A stretch of 10,473 nucleotides of DNA from Sphingobacteriia bacterium (GTDB lineage: Bacteria; Bacteroidota; Bacteroidia; Chitinophagales; Chitinophagaceae), in assembly GCA_004293505.1 (NCBI GenBank), contig RDYY01000090.1:1-10473 (forward strand). The letters run 5' to 3'. The position numbers and the translations under genes are program-made. Below, piece by piece: positions 6,038-10,473 of the stretch. How positions within the stretch are numbered: the stretch's first letter is position 1; the number at the start of each line of letters is the position of its first letter. Under the pieces are notes generated by a model. The model did no database searches, was not told where the DNA came from, and worked only from the letters and a program-made list of their open reading frames with translations.

Positions 6038-7972
6038 ATGGAATTTGTACCGGGCCCCTTGCTGAAAAACATCAACTCCCCCGAAGACCTCAAACAATTG
6101 GGGCGAGAGCAACTGCACCAAGTCTGTGAAGAATTGCGCCAGTACATCATTGATGTGGTGAGTGTGCAGGGTGGGCATTTTGCTGCCAGTTTGGGCGTGG
6201 TGGAATTAAGTGTTGCCTTGCATTATGTGTACAATACCCCCCACGACCAACTGGTGTGGGACGTAGGCCACCAAGCTTATGGGCACAAAATTTTAACCGG
6301 TCGCCGCGAAGTATTCCCCACCAATCGCAAATACAAGGGCCTGAGCGGGTTTCCCAAGCGTTCAGAAAGTCCTTATGACACTTTTGGTGTGGGGCATTCC
6401 TCCACTTCTATCTCTGCCGCATTGGGCATGGCCATGGCCGCCAAATACAAGGGTGATAACCGCAAATCCGTGGCCGTCATTGGCGATGGTTCCATGACAG
6501 CTGGCATGGCATTCGAAGCCATGAACCATGCAGGGGTGGCCGATGCCGATGTCCTCATTATCCTCAACGACAATTGCATGAGCATTGACCCCAATGTAGG
6601 GGCACTCAAAGAATACTTAACCGATATCTCCACTTCTCCTACCTACAACAAAGTAAGGGACGAAGTCTGGAACCTGATGGGCAAACTGCCCGTGGGCAAG
6701 CAGTTCAGCCGAGAAATGGCCAGCAAATTGGAAGCTTCCATCAAAGGGGTGGTCAGCAAAAGTTCCAATTTGTTTGAAGCTTTGAAGCTGCGCTATTTTG
6801 GGCCGATTGATGGGCACAACATCACCAAATTGGTAGACACCCTCAAAGACCTGAAAGAAATTCCTGGCCCCAAGATTTTACACATTGTCACCACCAAGGG
6901 CAAAGGCTATGCATTGGCCGAAAAAGACCAAACCAAATGGCATGCACCGGGCTTGTTTGACAAAGTAACGGGCGAGATTTACAAGAAAAAAATAGACCAA
7001 CCCCAACCCCCCAAATACCAAGACGTATTTGGACATACCATGGTAGAGTTGGCCGAAAGTAACCCCAACATCATGGGCATAACGCCCGCCATGCCCAGTG
7101 GTTCTTCTTTGAAAATCATGATGGACAAAATGCCCCACCGTGCTTTTGATGTGGGCATTTGTGAGCAACACGCAGTTACAGTAAGCGCAGGCATGGCCAC
7201 CCAAGGCATGCGGGTTTTTTGTAACATATATTCTTCTTTCATGCAAAGGGCTTATGACCAAGTCGTACACGATGTGGCCATACAAAAACTACCCGTCGTA
7301 TTCTGCCTGGACCGGGCAGGGTTGGTGGGCGAAGACGGCCCCACCCACCATGGCTGTTACGACATTGCCTACATGCGTTGCATTCCCCATTTGGTGATCG
7401 CAGCCCCCATGAACGAACAAGAATTGCGCAACCTCATGTACACGGCACAATTGGACAACAATACCCATCCCTTTGTGATCCGTTATCCCCGGGGCGAAGG
7501 CGTCATGACCAATTGGCGCACTCCTTTTGAAGCCCTTCCTATTGGCAAGGGACGCAAACTAAAAGATGGCAGGGACTTGGCCATTTTGAGTTTTGGTCAC
7601 CCGGGTAATTTTGCCCAAGCTGCCATCCGTGAGTTGCGGGCCGAAGGCTTGGACCCTGCCCATTATGACCTGCGTTTTGTGAAGCCCATAGACGAAGATT
7701 TGTTGCACGAAGTATTTAGCCGCTACCAAAAAATTGTAACGGTAGAGGATGGAACGGTTGTGGGTGGGTTTGGTTCCGCCATTTTGGAATTCATGCAAGC
7801 AAATGGCTACAGTGCAGAAGTAAAAATTTTGGGCATACCCGATCGTTTGGTAGAACACGGCACACCCAAAGAATTGTACCGAGAATGTGATTATGATGCC
7901 ACTGGCATCGCCGCTGCCGTGCGGGAATTGATGGCCGATCAAGTAAGCGTGAAAGCAGAATTATTGAACTAA
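6038..7972 (+). CDS. dxs: 1-deoxy-D-xylulose-5-phosphate synthase
   Basis: This thiamine-diphosphate enzyme condenses pyruvate with glyceraldehyde 3-phosphate to give DXP, the first step of the MEP isoprenoid pathway and a source for thiamine and pyridoxal synthesis. From ATG 6038 it has 644 residues, close to the family's usual 620-650. Visible motifs are H47 in GGHFAASLGVVEL, H78 in WDVGHQAYGHK, GHSSTSISAALGMA at 119-132, the Mg/ThDP motif GDGSMTAGMAFEA at 149-161 completed by N179, and E376 in GICEQHAVTVSAGMA, the glutamate that activates ThDP. LDRAGLVGEDGPTHHG at 424-439 supplies substrate-binding residues. The C-terminal transketolase-like domain ends near 640. A TTG at 5996 lies in frame, but the ATG gives the natural start before SPEDLKQL. 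The gene diverges from the histidine kinase and overlaps scpA tail to tail. The enzyme looks complete and active. Confidence 0.98.
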   Translation: MEFVPGPLLKNINSPEDLKQLGREQLHQVCEELRQYIIDVVSVQGGHFAASLGVVELSVALHYVYNTPHDQLVWDVGHQAYGHKILTGRREVFPTNRKYKGLSGFPKRSESPYDTFGVGHSSTSISAALGMAMAAKYKGDNRKSVAVIGDGSMTAGMAFEAMNHAGVADADVLIILNDNCMSIDPNVGALKEYLTDISTSPTYNKVRDEVWNLMGKLPVGKQFSREMASKLEASIKGVVSKSSNLFEALKLRYFGPIDGHNITKLVDTLKDLKEIPGPKILHIVTTKGKGYALAEKDQTKWHAPGLFDKVTGEIYKKKIDQPQPPKYQDVFGHTMVELAESNPNIMGITPAMPSGSSLKIMMDKMPHRAFDVGICEQHAVTVSAGMATQGMRVFCNIYSSFMQRAYDQVVHDVAIQKLPVVFCLDRAGLVGEDGPTHHGCYDIAYMRCIPHLVIAAPMNEQELRNLMYTAQLDNNTHPFVIRYPRGEGVMTNWRTPFEALPIGKGRKLKDGRDLAILSFGHPGNFAQAAIRELRAEGLDPAHYDLRFVKPIDEDLLHEVFSRYQKIVTVEDGTVVGGFGSAILEFMQANGYSAEVKILGIPDRLVEHGTPKELYRECDYDATGIAAAVRELMADQVSVKAELLN

Positions 7973-8772
7973 TTTTCGCTGGCTGCCTCGTGGTCAATGC
8001 CTTCTTCTGCCAAGTCGGCAGCGCGGTTGTCGTTCCATTCTACAATGAAATTGTTCATGCCCGGACCCACCAGCAGTTTCATGTATTTCTGTTGGGACAA
8101 TTCTAAAATAGAAAGGAAGAGGAAGATGGCGTGGATGCGGTCTTCACACACTTCAAAGACTTTTTCAAACGCCACAGAACGCCCCCTTTGGATGGTGTCC
8201 AACATGTAGTCCCGACTGCCTTCCATGGTGTAGTTGTAGCGCACCACAGTGTGCACGGGTTTGTTCTGTCTGTCGTGCACCCTTTGCATCACTTTTTCAA
8301 ATGACTTCATCAATTTAAAAAGGGTGATGTTTTGGATCTCTGTGCCTTCAGAACTTTCTTCGCCAATGCTGGCCATTTCCCTTTGCAGGTTGCCCCGCTT
8401 GACCATGAGCATGCGCAAAGCTTCCATCTCGGCCATTTCTACAGCAGCTTCCTTGAATTTTTTGTACTCCAAGATTTTGTCGATCAATTCTTGGCGGGGA
8501 TCAATTTCGTTGCCTGCCGCATCTATTTCTTTGCGGGGCAACAAAAGCCTGGCTTTGATGCGCATGAGGGTAGAAACAAACAAAATGAACTCACTGCTCA
8601 ATTCAATGTTCAGTGCCTCAGACTGGTGCAAAAAGTCCAAAAAATCTTGCGTGATTTTGGAAATGGGAATATTGTAAATGTCCAATTCATCCCTCTCGAT
8701 AAAAAAAAGCAAGAGGTCAAATGGACCTTCAAATTGGTCTAGTTTAATTTGATAAGCAGGGGCAGCACTCAC
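7969..8772 (-). CDS. scpA: Segregation and condensation protein A
   Basis: ScpA is the kleisin subunit that bridges SMC heads and recruits ScpB in chromosome condensation and segregation. The 267-residue protein opens with the hallmark FEGPFDLLLFFIERDELDIYN (residues 14-34, key FEGPxDLLL), followed by the N-terminal helical bundle containing LSSEFILFVSTLMRIKARLLLP. A charged central region spans roughly 85-170. The C-terminal winged-helix part, around 195-250, contains VEDRIHAIFLFL-like sequence (CEDRIHAIFLFLSILEL) that contacts the SMC head. The start is a GTG at 8772; no ATG lies between it and the upstream hairpin. Its TAG overlaps the dxs TAA by 4 bases on the opposite strand. scpB is not in the window, unlike the common scpA-scpB pairing elsewhere. 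A weak TTTCTTTG element at 8796-8789 (minus strand) could be its promoter. Confidence 0.96.
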   Translation of the reverse strand: MSAAPAYQIKLDQFEGPFDLLLFFIERDELDIYNIPISKITQDFLDFLHQSEALNIELSSEFILFVSTLMRIKARLLLPRKEIDAAGNEIDPRQELIDKILEYKKFKEAAVEMAEMEALRMLMVKRGNLQREMASIGEESSEGTEIQNITLFKLMKSFEKVMQRVHDRQNKPVHTVVRYNYTMEGSRDYMLDTIQRGRSVAFEKVFEVCEDRIHAIFLFLSILELSQQKYMKLLVGPGMNNFIVEWNDNRAADLAEEGIDHEAASEN

Positions 8773-8799
8773 GGCAGGTCGATTTGTACAAAGAAACAG

Positions 8800-8824
8800 A
8801 AACGGGCCCTAAAAAGGCCCGTTT
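8800..8824 (-). terminator. Hairpin terminator downstream of mscL
   Basis: A perfect 9-bp inverted repeat, AAACGGGCC at 8800-8808 and GGCCCGTTT at 8816-8824, encloses a 7-base loop. On the minus strand it lies 22 bases after the mscL stop and is followed by TTTCTGTTTC, a loose U-rich tract. On the plus strand it is followed by only four Ts in total. It most likely ends the ppk2-mscL transcript. It sits just 27 bases before the scpA GTG, so scpA needs its own promoter here or depends on readthrough. Confidence 0.75.
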
Positions 8825-8846
8825 TGCGAATTAGTTATCCACCTGC

Positions 8847-9272
8847 TCATTTGCGCAAGCTGTCCCTTATTTCCATCAGAAGGGCATCGGTACTGGAGGG
8901 TGCAGCAGGGGCCGCGGGGGCTTCTTTTTTGGTTTTGTTGATGGCTTTGATGACCAAAAAGACCACAAATGCCACCACCAAAAAGTCAATCAGGTTGGTG
9001 ATGAAGACCCCGTATTGAACGGCTATTTCTGCCACAGCTGGGGTTTGGACCGCGCCACTGGGATCTTTTGCTTCGGCCACGGCGGCCTGAATCACCCATT
9101 TTTTGTCGGCAAAATCCACCCCGCCGGTAAGCAAACCCACCAGGGGCATGACCATGCCATCCACAAATGAACTCACGATTTTACCAAAACTGGCGCCCAT
9201 GATAAAAGCAACAGCCGTATCCACCAAATTGCCCCGCATGGCGAAGGCTTTGAATTCTTGAATCATGCTCAT
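8847..9272 (-). CDS. mscL: Large-conductance mechanosensitive channel
   Basis: MscL is an inner-membrane pentamer that opens under membrane tension to release solutes during hypo-osmotic shock. The 141-residue length matches the family (E. coli about 136). The N-terminus IQEFKAFAMRGNLVDTAVAFIMG is the classic amphipathic helix and first transmembrane helix, rich in the G and A residues of the gate. KIVSSFVDGMVMPLVGLL continues TM1, a periplasmic loop covers about 51-86, and TM2 is near 88-110 (YGVFITNLIDFLVVAFVVF). A Pro/Ala linker (APAAPAAPSS) leads to the C-terminal bundle helix LMEIRDSLRK. ATG at 9272 or 9266 could be the start. It begins 30 bases after the ppk2 stop, so the two are likely co-transcribed, and it is followed by a hairpin terminator. 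Confidence 0.97.
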   Translation of the reverse strand: MSMIQEFKAFAMRGNLVDTAVAFIMGASFGKIVSSFVDGMVMPLVGLLTGGVDFADKKWVIQAAVAEAKDPSGAVQTPAVAEIAVQYGVFITNLIDFLVVAFVVFLVIKAINKTKKEAPAAPAAPSSTDALLMEIRDSLRK

Positions 9273-9302
9273 GTTAAAAAGTTTTGGGGTTAAATTAATC
9301 CA

Positions 9303-10049
9303 TTATTTTTTCAAGCCAGGGTATTGCAAGTCCAAACTTTTCAACAATTGGTGCAAGGCATTGGCCACCACCCACTCTTTGTACCAATTCTGGTCCGTAG
9401 GTACCACGGTCCAAGGAACAGCCTGGCATTTGTTCAAAGCTTCATGGTAATACTTGCGGTAATCCTTCCAAAGTTTGGCTTCGGCAAAATCGTTGGCATT
9501 GTATTTCCACTGTTTTTCGGGTTGGCTGATCCTTTCTTTCAAGCGCAATTGCTGCTCTTCTGGCGACAGGTGGAGGTAAAATTTCAATACATGGGTGTGG
9601 TTGTGTTCCACCAAAAGTTGCTCAAAATCATTGATGGCTTTGATGCGGGCTTTGGCTTTTTCATCGGGGCACCATTTGTGTACCCGAGTGACCAAAATGT
9701 CTTCGTAATGAGACCGATTGAAAACTTGGATCATGCCCTTGGCCGGTACATGGGGGTGTACCCGCCACAAAAAATCATGGGCCAATTCCTCAGCACTTGG
9801 GGCTTTGAAAGACTTGACGGTAACGCCTTGGGGGTTCATGCTGCCAAAAACGCTGCGGATCAATCCATCCTTACCACTGGCATCCATGCCTTGGATCACC
9901 ACCAATACACTGTGGCTGGCGGCAGCATATAACCTGTTTTGCAAGTCGGACAAGTCGGTTAACAATGCCTGGGTCTTGGCCTTGGTTTTTTCCTTGTCCC
10001 ATCCTTTGGGGGCCCGGGTACTGATTTTTCCCAAATCAATTTTTGCCAT
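9303..10049 (-). CDS. ppk2: Polyphosphate kinase 2 family protein
   Basis: PPK2 enzymes transfer phosphate between polyphosphate and nucleoside mono- or diphosphates, regenerating nucleotide from polyphosphate in the cytoplasm. The 248-residue single-domain protein carries Walker A GMDASGKDG at residues 54-62, a Walker B region VFNRSHYEDIL at 109-119 (N111, R112, H114, E116, D117), and the lid segment KERISQPEKQWKYN at 171-184 with basic residues for polyphosphate. The closing VPTDQNWYKEWVVAN motif at 216-230 is also typical. The short one-domain form and sequence pattern suggest the AMP/ADP-phosphorylating class rather than the two-domain class, but the class call is inference. It starts at ATG 10049 and is followed 30 bases later by mscL. 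It diverges from the EamA transporter, with about 70 bases between the starts. Confidence 0.94.
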   Translation of the reverse strand: MAKIDLGKISTRAPKGWDKEKTKAKTQALLTDLSDLQNRLYAAASHSVLVVIQGMDASGKDGLIRSVFGSMNPQGVTVKSFKAPSAEELAHDFLWRVHPHVPAKGMIQVFNRSHYEDILVTRVHKWCPDEKAKARIKAINDFEQLLVEHNHTHVLKFYLHLSPEEQQLRLKERISQPEKQWKYNANDFAEAKLWKDYRKYYHEALNKCQAVPWTVVPTDQNWYKEWVVANALHQLLKSLDLQYPGLKK

Positions 10050-10062
10050 GGTTTGCTTTTAC

Positions 10063-10070
10063 TAAAGTTA
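10063..10070 (-). promoter_or_regulatory. Candidate -7 promoter element for ppk2-mscL
   Basis: The minus strand reads TAACTTTA, one base off TAnnTTTG, 13 bases before the ppk2 ATG, with TTG at 10095-10093 separated by 22 bases as a possible -33 element. On the plus strand, CAACTTTG at 10093-10100 is also one base off the consensus and could serve the transporter starting at 10120, so the two divergent promoters would share this 70-base gap. Both are single-motif guesses. Confidence 0.28.
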
Positions 10071-10119
10071 TCCAAAGCCCAATAAAAAAAAGCAACTTTG
10101 CGGCCAAACCAACACCCCC

Positions 10120-10473
10120 ATGACAGCCAAATTGATCAACGGCAGTATTTTTCTTTTGCTCTGCCTCATTTGGGGTTCTTCCTTCATGCTCATGAAAGAT
10201 GGGATGAATGCTTTGACCCCTTATCAAGTGGCTTCTTTGCGCATCCTGAGTGCGGGCTTGGTCCTTTTTCCTTTTGCCCTCAAAGCCTATCGCAGCATAG
10301 CACCCCAACAAAGGGCCAAGGTTGTGCTCTCGGGTTTATTGGGTAGTTTTTTCCCCGCTTATTTGTTTTGCGTTGCCGAGACCCGGATTGATGCTGCTTT
10401 GGCTGGCATCCTCAATGCCCTCACTCCTTTGTTTGTGATTTTGGTGGGCAAGGCTTTTTTCCAGCTCACTGTA
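10120..10473 (+). CDS. EamA/DMT family transporter, 3' end outside window
   Basis: From ATG 10120 the frame is open for 118 codons to the window edge. The first helix carries the family's familiar opening, IFLLLCLIWGSSFMLMKDG, with the IWGS(S/T)F motif, followed by LTPYQVASLRILSAGLVLFP (helix 2, with the conserved R of the R-(I/F)-L region). Later helices are seen near residues 68-85 (VLSGLLGSFFPAYLFCV) and 92-112 (AALAGILNALTPLFVILVG), the latter with the usual A-ASAILNALTP-like pattern. This is about the first four of ten expected helices, i.e. the first EamA repeat. DMT proteins export or import small metabolites across the inner membrane; the substrate cannot be predicted. It is divergent from ppk2. 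A plus-strand open frame at 10098-10346 in another phase is a shadow of this gene. Confidence 0.92.
   Translation, partial: MTAKLINGSIFLLLCLIWGSSFMLMKDGMNALTPYQVASLRILSAGLVLFPFALKAYRSIAPQQRAKVVLSGLLGSFFPAYLFCVAETRIDAALAGILNALTPLFVILVGKAFFQLTV

Noticed and set aside
9324..9932. Plus-strand open frame of 202 codons opposite ppk2
   Set aside because: Fully antisense to a clear PPK2 gene, with no motifs of its own; similar shadows lie opposite the kinase (4979-5488) and scpA (8249-8742).

Overview
The window looks like chromosomal DNA of a member of the Bacteroidota. The evidence is the LytS/LytTR-type two-component pair, the M28 peptidase and LolA-like protein of the kinds common in that phylum, the scarcity of Shine-Dalgarno sequences, and an upstream motif (TATCTTTG) matching the Bacteroidota -7 element TAnnTTTG. 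I cannot fix the family from sequence alone; Chitinophagia or Saprospiria would fit. Twelve protein genes are visible, two of them cut by the window edges. I see no rRNA, tRNA, CRISPR array or insertion sequence, and no gene-free stretch over 300 bases.

Positions 5851 down to 1 (minus strand) form one tightly packed block of seven genes: a LytS-type sensor histidine kinase, a LytTR response regulator, an M28 metallopeptidase, a small two-helix membrane protein, a BcrA/LanF-like ABC ATPase, its ABC-2 permease, and an exported LolA-like protein that runs off the left edge. Three junctions in the second half are stop/start overlaps (TGATG or ATGA), so translation is probably coupled. The block reads as a membrane-sensing module followed by cell-envelope proteins, but the signal and the transported substrate are unknown.

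Positions 6038-7972 hold dxs, the first enzyme of the MEP isoprenoid pathway, on the plus strand and divergent from the kinase. It meets scpA (minus strand, chromosome segregation) tail to tail with a 4-base overlap of stop codons. Upstream of scpA on the same strand lie a hairpin terminator, mscL (mechanosensitive channel) and a class of PPK2 polyphosphate kinase. A plus-strand EamA/DMT transporter begins at 10120 and leaves the window.

Two oddities deserve attention. First, the small membrane protein appears frameshifted near 2316: its conserved-looking C-terminus continues in the next frame and ends in a TGATG overlap with the ABC ATPase. Second, the M28 peptidase frame stays open and protein-like, with a signal-peptide-like stretch, all the way back to the regulator's stop codon but has no ordinary start codon there. 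I found no convincing wholly new system; the most distinctive feature is the signalling-plus-ABC-plus-LolA block.
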